Origin: Vicinamibacterales bacterium | GTDB lineage: Bacteria > Acidobacteriota > Vicinamibacteria > Vicinamibacterales > UBA2999 | Length of the DNA: 64,000 bases | Assembly: GCA_041659285.1 (NCBI GenBank) | Contig: JBAZYO010000005.1 | Location: 351,103 to 415,102 of the forward strand | Direction of reading: 5' to 3' | In this document: in pieces, positions 54,338-61,850 of the stretch | Numbering within the stretch: position 1 is the first letter of the stretch | How the letters are laid out: every line of letters begins with the position of its first letter | Notes under the pieces: model-generated | Seen by the model: the letters and a program-made list of their open reading frames with translations, nothing else | Told to the model about the DNA's origin: nothing | Database searches by the model: none | Made by a program: the position numbers and the translations under genes

Positions 54338-55570
54338 TTACATGTCGAGAATTCCCCGGAACGCCGACGCCTTCACCTGATACCCGGGGAACACCTTCGC
54401 GGCGGTGGGCGCGCCGGCGCCCAGGTGCTTCATTACCACCTCGCTGAACACATCCCTGAAGTCGGTGGTGACCGCGAGGTCACGCCCCTCGAAACGTTGA
54501 TCGGCCTTCAGGCCCGGCCACGTGCCGTAGACCTCGCGGCCCTTCACGCCTCCGCCGATCACGAACATCGCGTTGCCGTGACCGTGATCCGTGCCGCGGC
54601 TGCCGTTCTCGGCCACCGCGCGCCCGAACTCCGACATCGTCAGGATCACGGTGTCGGCCATGCGCTCGCCGAGGTCTTGCGCGAGCGCGGCGATGCCGCG
54701 CGAGAAGTCATCGAGGCGATTGGCCATTTGCCCGGACCCCGCGCCCTGGTTGACGTGGTGGTCCCACTGCGTGCTTTCCGCAAACGCAATCTCGAGGCCG
54801 ACGTCGGACTTGGCGAGCCGCGCGATCTCCTGGAGCGCCTGTCCGAACGGCGATCGCGGATACACCGCGCCGTTGGCCGGCTGGTACCGCCCCGAGGTGC
54901 TCTTCGCCAGCGTGCGCATGGCGTCGAACGCCTCGCCGGCGGTGCCATGCAGCGACTTGTCTTGCGCGGCCTGGTAGATCTCTTCGAACGACGTCCGCGC
55001 GCTGATGTCGGCCACGGCGAAGTCCGCGGTGTTGCCCATGGCCAGCGCGGGAGCCACGCCCTGAAGCGTGCGTGGCATCTGCTGAGTCAACGCCACTGCC
55101 CGCAAGGGGTTCCGCTCATCGTCCTTGGCCTGTAAATACCGGTTCAACCATCCATCCGACGTGCTCTTCACGCCCGGCGTCGCCGACTCCATGTAGTCCT
55201 GGGCGTCGAAGTGCGACCGCGTGGTGTCGTGCGAGCCGCTGGCGTGCACAATGGCAAGGTCGCCGCGGTCCCACAGCGGCTTGAACGACGACATCCGCGG
55301 GTGCAGGCCGAAGAAGCCGTTGAGGTCGATCGCGCCGTCGGCGGCGCCCGGCCTGGCGATGGCAATCGACGGACGGGCGCGGTAGTAGTCGGCTTCGCCG
55401 TACGGCACCACCATGTTGAGGCCATCGACGGCGCCGCGCTGGAACACGGTGATCAGCAGCTTCTTGCGCGTGCCGGTCGCCGCCGCCGTCCGCGCCAGGA
55501 ACGACGGGGCGAACCCCATCGTCACCATGGCCATTGCGCCGCTCTTGAGAAACACGCGTCGGGATGTCAT
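54338..55570 (-). CDS. DUF1501 protein, Tat-like export, partner of DUF1800
   Basis: A 410-residue DUF1501 protein. The start at 55570 has GAGG five bases upstream and gives MTSRRVFLKSGAMAMVTMGF, a twin-arginine-like leader (Arg4-Arg5). Family features are LLITVFQRGAVDGLNMVVPY, VHASGSHDTTRSHFDAQDYME, MSEFGRAVAENGSRGTDHGH and the metal-type His residues in that last block. It is a different branch from the DUF1501 protein at 4396-5856: shorter, and paired with DUF1800 in place of DUF1549/1553. It follows the DUF1800 gene by 13 bases. Role unknown. Confidence 0.88.
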   Translation of the reverse strand: MTSRRVFLKSGAMAMVTMGFAPSFLARTAAATGTRKKLLITVFQRGAVDGLNMVVPYGEADYYRARPSIAIARPGAADGAIDLNGFFGLHPRMSSFKPLWDRGDLAIVHASGSHDTTRSHFDAQDYMESATPGVKSTSDGWLNRYLQAKDDERNPLRAVALTQQMPRTLQGVAPALAMGNTADFAVADISARTSFEEIYQAAQDKSLHGTAGEAFDAMRTLAKSTSGRYQPANGAVYPRSPFGQALQEIARLAKSDVGLEIAFAESTQWDHHVNQGAGSGQMANRLDDFSRGIAALAQDLGERMADTVILTMSEFGRAVAENGSRGTDHGHGNAMFVIGGGVKGREVYGTWPGLKADQRFEGRDLAVTTDFRDVFSEVVMKHLGAGAPTAAKVFPGYQVKASAFRGILDM

Positions 55571-55583
55571 AAGGGCCTCGTTC

Positions 55584-57173
55584 TCATTGGCGTTGAAACG
55601 CGGGCGAGCCGATGGTGGTTTCGAGATCGGCCGACGGGTTTGCCACGTGGACGCCACGCAGCTGGTTCTTGGAGAGCGCCACCGCGAAGTTCATGCGGCT
55701 GACGAGCCCGCCCGCCGACACCCACGTGCTCGCGGTGTCGTTGTAGCCGGTCGGCGGCTGGCAGAAGTAGAGCGGCATGCCCATCTCGCGGAGCTCGCGC
55801 GCCAGCGGCACCGCCGAGCGGACCTCCGCGCCGGTGGCGCGCAGCGCGCTGGTGACGAAGTCGAGCGGCGTCTTCACCTTGGCGCGATAAGCGTCGGGGG
55901 AGAAGAATTCCGGCGAGGTGACGATGGTGCGGACCACTTCGCGAAGGTCGCCCCTGGTCGCGGTGAAGCGCGCCGCCGCGCGATCCACGAGCGCCGTGGG
56001 CGGGTTGTCGCTGACGAAGCGCGCCGCCAGCCTGGTGGCGATGTGGCGCGCGGTTGACGGATGCGCCGCCAGGACATCGAGCACTTGCTCGATGTCGTTC
56101 TGGCCGCCACCTGCCTTGATCGTGTGGCCCAGGACGGTCTTCTCCTCGTCGTCGTGAAGCCTCTGCACAAACAGCGTGCCCGACCCTTCGCGGGGCCGAA
56201 TGGTCCAACCGGTGAGCGCCCGCGCCACGTTGACGATGTCGGCCTGCGTGTAGCCGCCGTCCACGCCAAGGGTGTGCAGTTCCATCAGCTCACGAGCGAA
56301 GTTCTCGTTGATGCCCCGCTTGGGGCGCGCCCCTTCAGGGCTCGCAGGGCTCGGGCCTCCGGCCCTCGTAGGGCTCGCTCCCGCTCGTGGGGCTCGGCGC
56401 TCCGCGCCTCGTGGGGACGGCGAGTCCGCGCTGACGTTTTCCCAGTTGTCGAGATAGAACAGCATTGCCGGACTTTTCGCGGTGGCTTCGAGCATGTCGC
56501 GGAAGTTGCCCAGCACATTCGGCCGGATGGCTTCGCGCTCGTACTCGTTCAGGTAGTTGCGCGTGGCGCCCTTGCCGGCAAACACGTTGAAGTGGTTGAA
56601 CCAGAAGTCCACCAGCACTTCCTCGAGTTGCCGTTCGCTGTAGACCGCGCGCAGCAGCTTCGCTTCCTCGATGTCGGCGATCACCTGCCGATCCTTCCGC
56701 TGCACATCGCTCGGAGGGCCGCCACGGGTGTCCGCCTCCGCTCGCACGAGTCCGAGCGAGCTACGGCGAGACCTCGCCGAAGCGGCCTCCGGCCGCGAAG
56801 GCGGGCGCATCACCGGATCCGGCGGCTCGGTGTTCGTGTTCTCGAGCTTGCGTTGGCGGCGTTCGACCATGGCCGGGCCCGAGTAGTCGTGCTGGATGGT
56901 CGCGGAATCAAGCGACAGCGTCTCCAGCCGCGCCAGCCTCGCTGTCAGCGTCGCGTTGTCGATCCGCGCCGGGCTGAGCTGCTGGTCAATCCAGTTCTGC
57001 AGGCCCATCGCCTTCACGCGCGCGACGTCGCCCGGACGCGGCCCGAACGTCAGCCGGTTGAGGGCGTGGACGATGGCGTCATCGGTGGCGGGAATTGCGG
57101 TGGGCGCCCCCGCCTGCGGGCGGCCGGCGATCACGGCGAGAAGCGACAAGGCGGCAAATGAGCGGGTCCACAT
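55584..57173 (-). CDS. DUF1800 secreted protein with two repeat-encoded insertions
   Basis: A 529-residue exported protein (signal: TRSFAALSLLAVIAGRPQAG). DUF1800 blocks are clear: DDAIVHALNRLTFGPRPGDV, VLVDFWFNHFNVFAGKGATR, NENFARELMELHTLGVDGGY and GYNDTASTWVSAGGLVSRMN. DUF1800 and DUF1501 are nearly always adjacent, as here, and their shared biochemical role is unknown. Two arginine-, serine- and proline-rich stretches, around residues 122-148 and 251-285, break conserved regions. Both are encoded by palindromic DNA repeats, yet the frame stays open and the downstream blocks are intact, so the gene is probably still functional. Confidence 0.85.
   Translation of the reverse strand: MWTRSFAALSLLAVIAGRPQAGAPTAIPATDDAIVHALNRLTFGPRPGDVARVKAMGLQNWIDQQLSPARIDNATLTARLARLETLSLDSATIQHDYSGPAMVERRQRKLENTNTEPPDPVMRPPSRPEAASARSRRSSLGLVRAEADTRGGPPSDVQRKDRQVIADIEEAKLLRAVYSERQLEEVLVDFWFNHFNVFAGKGATRNYLNEYEREAIRPNVLGNFRDMLEATAKSPAMLFYLDNWENVSADSPSPRGAERRAPRAGASPTRAGGPSPASPEGARPKRGINENFARELMELHTLGVDGGYTQADIVNVARALTGWTIRPREGSGTLFVQRLHDDEEKTVLGHTIKAGGGQNDIEQVLDVLAAHPSTARHIATRLAARFVSDNPPTALVDRAAARFTATRGDLREVVRTIVTSPEFFSPDAYRAKVKTPLDFVTSALRATGAEVRSAVPLARELREMGMPLYFCQPPTGYNDTASTWVSAGGLVSRMNFAVALSKNQLRGVHVANPSADLETTIGSPAFQRQ
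56312..56425. repeat. GGGCTCG-rich palindromic element inside the DUF1800 gene
   Basis: About 114 bases of interleaved inverted motifs (GCCCCGCTTGGGGC, CGGGCCTCCGGCCC, GGCGCTCCGCGCC) and repeated GGGCTCG. The encoded peptide (SPRGAERRAPRAGASPTRAG) is absent from usual family blocks. Frame is kept. Confidence 0.65.
56730..56808. repeat. Palindromic element inside the DUF1800 gene, related to 58211-58258
   Basis: About 79 bases starting CCGCCTCCGCTCGC and ending GGCCGCGAAGGCGG, with GAGCGAGCTACGGC inside. The intergenic element at 58211-58258 shares CCGCCTxCGCTCGC, GCGAGCTACGGC and CCGCGAAGGCGG in the same order. This is the clearest evidence for one family placed both inside a gene and between genes. 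Confidence 0.75.
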
Positions 57174-57227
57174 GGGTTAACCTCTTACTGCCAGTTCGAC
57201 CCGGTCCCCGCGTCGATCGTTTAATCC

Positions 57228-58199
57228 ATGCCATTGAAGATCATCCCCGCCGTCGGCGACGTCCTCGAGCGCGTGCTCGACGACACCTTTCCCCTGTGGA
57301 GCGACGGGTTGTCGCGCGCGCACTATGCGAAGTCGTGGGCGGCCCAGCTCAAGACCCCGTGGGGCGCCGCCCACCTCGACCGCGTCGCGCTGGTCGATGG
57401 CCCGCATGTGGTCTCGAGCGCCAAGCGCTACGACCTGTCGCTTCGCCTCGACGGGCGCATTCGCCGGGTGATGGGCATTGGCGCGGTGTTTACCGCGCCG
57501 GCCTATCGCGGCCGCGGCAGCGCCCGCGAGCTGCTCGCGCGCATGCTCGAGACCGCGGTGACGGAAGGGCAGGAGTTCGCGATGCTCTTCTCGGAAATTC
57601 CGCCGGCGTTCTACGAACGACTGGATTTCGTGCCGGTCCCGCTCGCCGAGTGGGTGATCGAAGTGGACCAGAAGCGCGGCGGCGCGCCGGCCATGCTGGT
57701 GCGCAGCGGCGACGAGCGCGACCTGCCCAACATTGTCGAGATGTCTGCCGCCAGGGCCACCGGCGCCAGGCTCGCTCTCGATCGCAGCGAAGATTTCGTG
57801 CGCTTCGGGATCACGAAGAAGCGCCTGCTCTCTGGCCTCGCCCCGGCGGGCCTGCGGACCACCGAGTTCCTGGTGGTGGAAGAAGGGCACCAGGCGGTGG
57901 CTTACCTCGTGGCCACCGAGCAGGACGGCCGCTGGATGATTGAGGAGGCCGGCGACCGCGATCCGTCCGGCGCGCGCCTGGGCGCGATGCTGCAGGTGAT
58001 GCTCGCGCGATACCCCAGCGAGCGCCTGCCGGAAATCCGCGGCTGGTGGCCGCAGTCGCTGGTGCCGCCGCAGCTCAAGGTGGCCGCGTCAACGCCGACG
58101 CAGGAAGTGCTGATGATCCGCCCGCTGCGCGACCGCACGCTGCCGCTCCCGCCGCTCGCCGCGGCGGAAGTCGTCTACTGGCACGGGGATTACTTCTGA
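57228..58199 (+). CDS. GNAT-family N-acetyltransferase
   Basis: A 323-residue cytosolic protein. The acetyl-CoA binding signature is GIGAVFTAPAYRGRGSARELLARMLE (RGRGSA as the R/Q-x-x-G-x-G/A loop) near residues 82-108, followed by FSEIPPAFYERLDFVPVP, where the Tyr-Glu-Arg-Leu-Asp-Phe end strand is typical. The length, with a second alpha/beta half (FLVVEEGHQAVAYLVATEQD), suggests a tandem or Eis-like arrangement. Substrate unknown. It is divergent from the DUF1800 gene and 120 bases before the toxin-antitoxin pair. Confidence 0.8.
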   Translation: MPLKIIPAVGDVLERVLDDTFPLWSDGLSRAHYAKSWAAQLKTPWGAAHLDRVALVDGPHVVSSAKRYDLSLRLDGRIRRVMGIGAVFTAPAYRGRGSARELLARMLETAVTEGQEFAMLFSEIPPAFYERLDFVPVPLAEWVIEVDQKRGGAPAMLVRSGDERDLPNIVEMSAARATGARLALDRSEDFVRFGITKKRLLSGLAPAGLRTTEFLVVEEGHQAVAYLVATEQDGRWMIEEAGDRDPSGARLGAMLQVMLARYPSERLPEIRGWWPQSLVPPQLKVAASTPTQEVLMIRPLRDRTLPLPPLAAAEVVYWHGDYF

Positions 58200-58210
58200 C
58201 GGCAGCCGGG

Positions 58211-58258
58211 CCCGCCTACGCTCGCTACGCTTGAGGCGAGCTACGGCCGCGAAGGCGG
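58211..58258. repeat. Intergenic palindromic element
   Basis: About 48 bases with arms CCCGCCTACGCTCGC and GCCGCGAAGGCGG, in the spacer between the GNAT gene and tacA. It is a free-standing copy of the element found within the DUF1800 gene at 56730-56808. Confidence 0.7.
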
Positions 58259-58276
58259 AAGCCGGAACCGTGTTGT

Positions 58277-58295
58277 CCGTACGCCACCCGTACGC
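58277..58295. promoter_or_regulatory. Paired CGTACG sites, candidate antitoxin operator
   Basis: CCGTACGC occurs twice, at 58277-58284 and 58288-58295, placing two 6-bp CGTACG palindromes one helical turn (11 bases) apart, 25 bases before the antitoxin start. Ribbon-helix-helix antitoxins bind such closely spaced short palindromes. A weak TTGTCC at 58273 would make these sites the promoter spacer. Confidence 0.5.
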
Positions 58296-58319
58296 TCGCA
58301 TGGCAGCGAGGTTACTGGC

Positions 58320-58598
58320 ATGCCTGGTTCAACGGCCACACGTGACGACCGGATTGAGCTCCGCGCTTCTCGTGAAGAGAAGCGCGTGCTGGCTGCCGCT
58401 GCCGCGTACGAACGGCTCGATCTGACCACGTTCGTGCTGCGTGCGGCGCTGCCTGCGGCCGAGGAGGTTGTGGCCCGCCATGAGCGAATCACGCTCTCGG
58501 CGCGCGACAGCGCCCGCGTCTTGGAACTGCTCGAGAATCCGCCGAAGCCGACCGCCGCTCTGCGCGCCGCAGCCAGGAGACGACGGAACAAGCCGTGA
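58320..58598 (+). CDS. tacA: DUF1778 ribbon-helix-helix antitoxin (TacA-like)
   Basis: A 92-residue antitoxin. The N-terminal ribbon-helix-helix reads TRDDRIELRASREEKRVLAAAAAYERLDLTTFVLRAAL, the DUF1778 pattern. The C-terminal tail (SARDSARVLELLENPPKPTA) wraps and neutralises the acetyltransferase toxin in related pairs. The TGA overlaps the toxin GTG in a GTGA junction. The antitoxin, alone or with the toxin, should repress the operon through the CGTACG pair just upstream. Confidence 0.9.
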   Translation: MPGSTATRDDRIELRASREEKRVLAAAAAYERLDLTTFVLRAALPAAEEVVARHERITLSARDSARVLELLENPPKPTAALRAAARRRRNKP

Positions 58599-59116
58599 CT
58601 TCACGCGTGGCCTGGGTCGAACGGGCGTTGGCCCTCCACTACGACCGTGCGGGTTTCGACTGCGGGACTCCCGCGCTGAACGATTACCTGCAGCGCTACG
58701 CACGCCAGAATCACAAAAGTGGCGGCGCGAAGACTCTTGTCGCGGTGGCCGCGGCCCCATCCGACACTATTCTCGGCTACTACACCATCAGCCCGGGGGC
58801 GATTGCCTTCGCGAAGGCACCGGCCAGTGTCACGAAGCGACCGGGCCGCTACGAGGTGCCAGTCTTTCGCTTGGGACGCCTGGCCGTGGCGATCACGATG
58901 CAGGGGAAGGGACTCGGAGGTGACATTCTCCTTGCGGCTGGCGCCCGCGCGTTAGCCGTTGCTGGAGAAGTCGGCGGCGTGGCCCTGGCAATCGATGCCA
59001 AGGATGATCGCGCAGCGGCATGGTATGAACGATTTGGCGCGCTCCGCTTGCTCGACGATCGGCTGAAGTTGGTTCTGCCGCTCGATGTGATTGCCGCAGC
59101 TTTGCACGCAGAGTGA
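58595..59116 (+). CDS. tacT: GNAT toxin (TacT-like tRNA acetyltransferase)
   Basis: A 173-residue acetyltransferase toxin expected to acetylate the amino group of charged tRNA and stop translation. Start is GTG at 58595, overlapping tacA by four bases. Family marks are DCGTPALNDYLQRYARQNHKSGGAKT at the N-terminus, ILGYYTISPGAIAF, the acetyl-CoA loop MQGKGLGGDILLAAGARA and the C-terminal AAAWYERFGALRL strand with the catalytic Tyr. The gene ends 9-10 bases before a tmRNA-like tail, so it abuts the integration site of the island. Confidence 0.9.
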   Translation: MTSRVAWVERALALHYDRAGFDCGTPALNDYLQRYARQNHKSGGAKTLVAVAAAPSDTILGYYTISPGAIAFAKAPASVTKRPGRYEVPVFRLGRLAVAITMQGKGLGGDILLAAGARALAVAGEVGGVALAIDAKDDRAAAWYERFGALRLLDDRLKLVLPLDVIAAALHAE

Positions 59117-59153
59117 CGTCGGGCGGCCGGTTCAACTCCCGCCGCCTCCACCA
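59117..59153 (+). other. tmRNA- or tRNA-like 3' tail, probable attachment site
   Basis: The sequence ends with a T-loop TTCAACT (59131-59137), the 3' side of a T stem, an acceptor strand CGCCTCC, an A discriminator and CCA. The T stem has one mismatch (4 of 5 pairs). Discriminator A and the CGCCTCCACCA end fit tmRNA (ssrA). No 5' half of such a gene precedes it. With an integrase gene next door, it is best read as an att core left by integration. Confidence 0.6.
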
Positions 59154-59165
59154 CTTTTCCTTAGG

Positions 59166-59190
59166 AAAACGAGCAAATCAGCTCGTTTTT
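59166..59190. terminator. Bidirectional intrinsic terminator
   Basis: A perfect stem AAAACGAGC / GCTCGTTTT with loop AAATCA, followed by one more T. It includes the integrase stop codon (59178-59180) and lies 12 bases after the tmRNA-like CCA. It can end transcripts from both directions. Confidence 0.75.
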
Positions 59191-60290
59191 CCCGCCGCCT
59201 CCCGTATTCCTCCACGGAATTCGCCGCCCGTCTCCAAGAGCCGAATGGCCGCATCGAGCGCGGCCGGACTCAGGTGCATGTAGCGCTGCGTAGTGGCCAA
59301 GTCCGAATGTCCCGCGAGTTCCTGGATAGCCCTCGCCGGCGCCCCACGCATCGCCAGATGCGAACAGAACGTGTGACGCAGGATATGGACACCTGGCTTC
59401 GCGTTCGCCTTCTTGGCCGCTCGGCGCATCATCAGCTGAACCACTTTCTGTGTCAGCGGCTGACCTTTCGTTTCGCAGAGCACCCGAGGACCGCGTAAAT
59501 GACGCGCTTCCTTCAATGCTTCTGTTAGCCGTTTGGTCAGGGGCACATACCTGAGCCGCCCACCTTTGGGCACCGTGACGTGCCCCTTCCAGTCCGATCG
59601 CGCGACACAGAGTTGCCGTTTGTTCAGGTCAACGTCTGTCCACTCCAGCGCCATGATCTCGCCACATCGCAAGCCCGCCTCGGCGCCCAGTAGCACTACG
59701 AGGTAATCCTGCAAACTGGTGCGAGTCGCCTCGATGAGTCGTTCGTACTCCTCGAAGTCATGGAAGCTCGCCTGGTTCTTCGGTGTCGGCAGCAACTTGA
59801 TCACGCACGGAACGCGTTCGATCGAGCCCCACTCGACGGCCGTCTTCAGCATCACGCTCAAGGTCGTCAAGATGTTGTTGACGGTCTTTGGTGAGCGATC
59901 CGCAAGAGCGGACTTCAATCGCTGCACGTCTTCGGTCGAGATTGTGTCCAATCGTTTGTCGCCGAGCTGCGGAACCAGATGGGATTTGAAGATCGACTTC
60001 TTTCCTGCAATCCCGCTTGGTTTCAGGCGATTGGCTTTCGCGTAACCGTCCACGAATCGTGGCGCGAATTCCTTGAGTGTTGGTGTCTCGAGCACCTCCT
60101 CTTTCGTGGACCGCTTTGGTTTGCCGTTGACCAGCAACACCCGTTCGCGCGCTTCGGCCCAGCGTTGGGCTGCGGCCTTGCCCGTTCCTGAGGCTTTCTT
60201 CCGCTCGCGAATGATGGTGCCGTCCGGGAGTTCGACGCGTATGTCGACTTCCCATCCGCCGTTCACGTAGGGTCTGACTGTGACGCTCAT
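59178..60290 (-). CDS. Tyrosine-type site-specific integrase
   Basis: A 370-residue phage-type integrase. The N-terminus is an arm-DNA-binding-like domain (VTVRPYVNGGWEVDIRVELPDG). A SAM-like core-binding domain covers about residues 70-160. The catalytic domain has Arg in GLRCGEIMALEWTD, the HILRHTFCSHLA box with His-x-x-Arg, the second His in LAGHSDLATT and the nucleophile Tyr in TQRYMHLSP. All catalytic residues are present. It points toward the tmRNA-like tail, and its start overlaps the excisionase-like gene in ATGA. It is expected to have inserted the island at that tail. Confidence 0.93.
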   Translation of the reverse strand: MSVTVRPYVNGGWEVDIRVELPDGTIIRERKKASGTGKAAAQRWAEARERVLLVNGKPKRSTKEEVLETPTLKEFAPRFVDGYAKANRLKPSGIAGKKSIFKSHLVPQLGDKRLDTISTEDVQRLKSALADRSPKTVNNILTTLSVMLKTAVEWGSIERVPCVIKLLPTPKNQASFHDFEEYERLIEATRTSLQDYLVVLLGAEAGLRCGEIMALEWTDVDLNKRQLCVARSDWKGHVTVPKGGRLRYVPLTKRLTEALKEARHLRGPRVLCETKGQPLTQKVVQLMMRRAAKKANAKPGVHILRHTFCSHLAMRGAPARAIQELAGHSDLATTQRYMHLSPAALDAAIRLLETGGEFRGGIREAAGKTS

Positions 60291-60571
60291 CGCATTTCAC
60301 TCCTTTGCGATGGCGCCGACTTCTGATGGAGCCAGTCTAACAAATCAACCGTGCGGAACAGCACGCGCCGACCGATGCGGACGATGCCCGGTAGCTGCCG
60401 GCGCTCGATCATTGCGTAGATAGCGCGGTTGGAGGTGCGTAGCAGTTGAGCCACGTCATCGACCTTCATTAGTACCGGCAGCGCTTCAGGTCCCCCCGCA
60501 ACCGGTGCGCTGCTGTGGAGACTCGCGAAGTTCCGCGCGACTCCGGAATGTCTGGGCCTCTGCTCGCTCAT
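60287..60571 (-). CDS. Excisionase-like MerR/AlpA-type DNA-binding protein
   Basis: A 94-residue protein. ATG at 60571 has GGGAG five bases upstream; GTG at 60577 is the alternative. The C-terminal half is a winged helix of the helix_turn_helix_17/AlpA type: LMKVDDVAQLLRTSNRAIYAMIERRQLPGIVRIGRRVLFR, then LLDWLHQ. Such proteins next to integrases act as excisionases or recombination directionality factors. The N-terminal 30 residues are unstructured. Overlap with the integrase gene supports joint expression. Confidence 0.85.
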   Translation of the reverse strand: MSEQRPRHSGVARNFASLHSSAPVAGGPEALPVLMKVDDVAQLLRTSNRAIYAMIERRQLPGIVRIGRRVLFRTVDLLDWLHQKSAPSQRSEMR

Positions 60572-60920
60572 GGCCACTCCCGTCTTTCCCGCGTCCTATC
60601 GCGGGATGGAATTGACTGAGTTTGGGTTTGCGCCCAGCGGATCGAGAGTGCGCCCGAGGCGCTGGTTGAGTGGCGCTGAGGTGGGCCGTGTGCCGACACC
60701 GGAACGATCGAGGCTGCGCCTCAAGCGGTGGTTGCGTCTGAGCAACCCGGAGAGCTGCGGCTGTGCGGCGCGTCCTGTGTGGACAGCGCCCTAAGCCTCG
60801 CACGAGGACGTTGGGCAATCCTCTGTCCTATAGAACGCACGCAAGCGTCAATTCCTGACGGCCGATCGTAGCGGGAGGGTTTGCGGCGCATACCGGGCCA
60901 TCACGCAATTGCCCTCTTGT

Positions 60921-61019
60921 GAGCTGCGCGCAGGCGCCGTCAAGGCCCAAAGGCCGCGCTTTGTGACGCGCGCGCGGGCGGAGCGAAGCGACGAGCCTTG
61001 ACGGTGCCGAGCACAGCTC
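60921..61019. repeat. About 100-bp imperfect hairpin
   Basis: Outer arms GAGCTGCGCGCAGGCGCCGTCAAGGC (left) and the complement of GCCTTGACGGTGCCGAGCACAGCTC (right) pair at most positions; the inner GGCGCCGTCAAGGC matches at 13 of 14. The loop is GC-rich with CGCGCGCG runs. It could be a recombination site, a structured RNA or a palindromic mobile repeat. Confidence 0.6.
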
Positions 61020-61194
61020 GAAAATCGATCCCGTGATGGCCGCGTAACTCCGGGAGTAAATGGACCCAGTTGGTCGGGCCGCCGCGGTCTGCATTCGTCC
61101 GCGTTCAGGTCCGGACAGAACGCGACGCGCGGTCGGCAACCGTGGCGGCAACATCGCTCCGCACGCAACGGTTCAACACGAAGACACCGACGCG

Positions 61195-61263
61195 GGGCGT
61201 GAGCGACCCTGTGGACAGGCGCAGGGCAATGAACGCCGCGCCAGGTGGGGGTCGCTCACGCCC
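61195..61263. repeat. 15-bp perfect inverted repeat with 39-base loop
   Basis: GGGCGTGAGCGACCC at 61195-61209 is exactly complementary to 61249-61263. Inside the loop, GGCGC and GCGCC can pair to extend the fold. Neither arm belongs to a gene. Perfect arms of this length indicate recent origin or selection. Confidence 0.75.
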
Positions 61264-61489
61264 TCCTCTATCAGGGTGTTAAGCCGTTGCTCACCGACGG
61301 CGGCAAAGAACGCCGCCGCCACGCAAACGCAGCGACGCCACAAAAGCCAACTGGGAATAGGGGTAAGCAACAACGAATCGACGTGTGACAAGGGACGGGG
61401 GGCCCAGTTAGATTCGCGTGAATTGTCGAATCGGAGGGGATGACGGCGTCTCGGAGGCTCATCCCCTATGTGTTCCCCCGGCGCGACTG

Positions 61490-61793
61490 TCAGGCCGTGC
61501 CGATCATCCGCGACAGATTCATGTAGGAATGCGGGAGTTCCAGGCATTCAATGCGAGCTTCGCCACGCTCGAGTGCGTCTCGAAATGCCATCGACTGCGC
61601 CAGCCAGAGCACTGAGTCTCCAGCATCGAGCCAACGTCGATAGAGCGCTTGAAATCGGGGTTCGCGGAATGCTTTTGAGGTGGCCGCCAAGCGCGCGGGA
61701 TCAGCGGCCGGGCCGTTTGAAGCCGCAGATCGGCGCTGCCGGAATAGCCAACGAAGTTCCTCGACCTCAGAGGCTCGGAGCGGCCTTGCGAGT
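61490..61793 (-). pseudogene. C-terminal fragment of an unknown gene cut by the IS21 element
   Basis: On the minus strand the frame is open from the IS21 end (61793) to a stop at 61490, about 100 codons, with no ATG and only a TTG at 61690. The peptide looks like real protein: RFQALYRRWLDAGDSVLWLAQSMAF, then RIECLELPHSYMNLSRMIGTA. Loss of the 5' end exactly at the IS boundary suggests disruption by the insertion. The family is not recognised. Confidence 0.4.
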
Positions 61794-61850
61794 TGTCAAA
61801 CGACAGGGGAAATTGACCCCCTTACGCCACTAAAACTGACCCCCTCCTAA

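Larger units (their letters stand above)
60572..61489. other. Island interval without a convincing gene
   Basis: About 0.9 kb with only short frames of biased composition in all six readings. It contains two strong palindromic structures (listed separately), a degenerate direct repeat near 60649 and 60713 (TGCGCC...GGTTG), and two copies of TGTGGACAG (near 60777 and 61210). It may hold transfer, recombination or small RNA functions, but none is identified. Confidence 0.6.

Noticed and set aside
59117..59153. Intact tRNA gene
   Set aside because: Only the T-arm and acceptor 3' strand are present; tacT coding sequence ends at 59116, leaving no room for D- or anticodon arms.
60604..60794. Possible small genes in the island on both strands
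   Set aside because: The frames are Arg/Pro-rich, lack ribosome sites and overlap each other antisense; no family seen.
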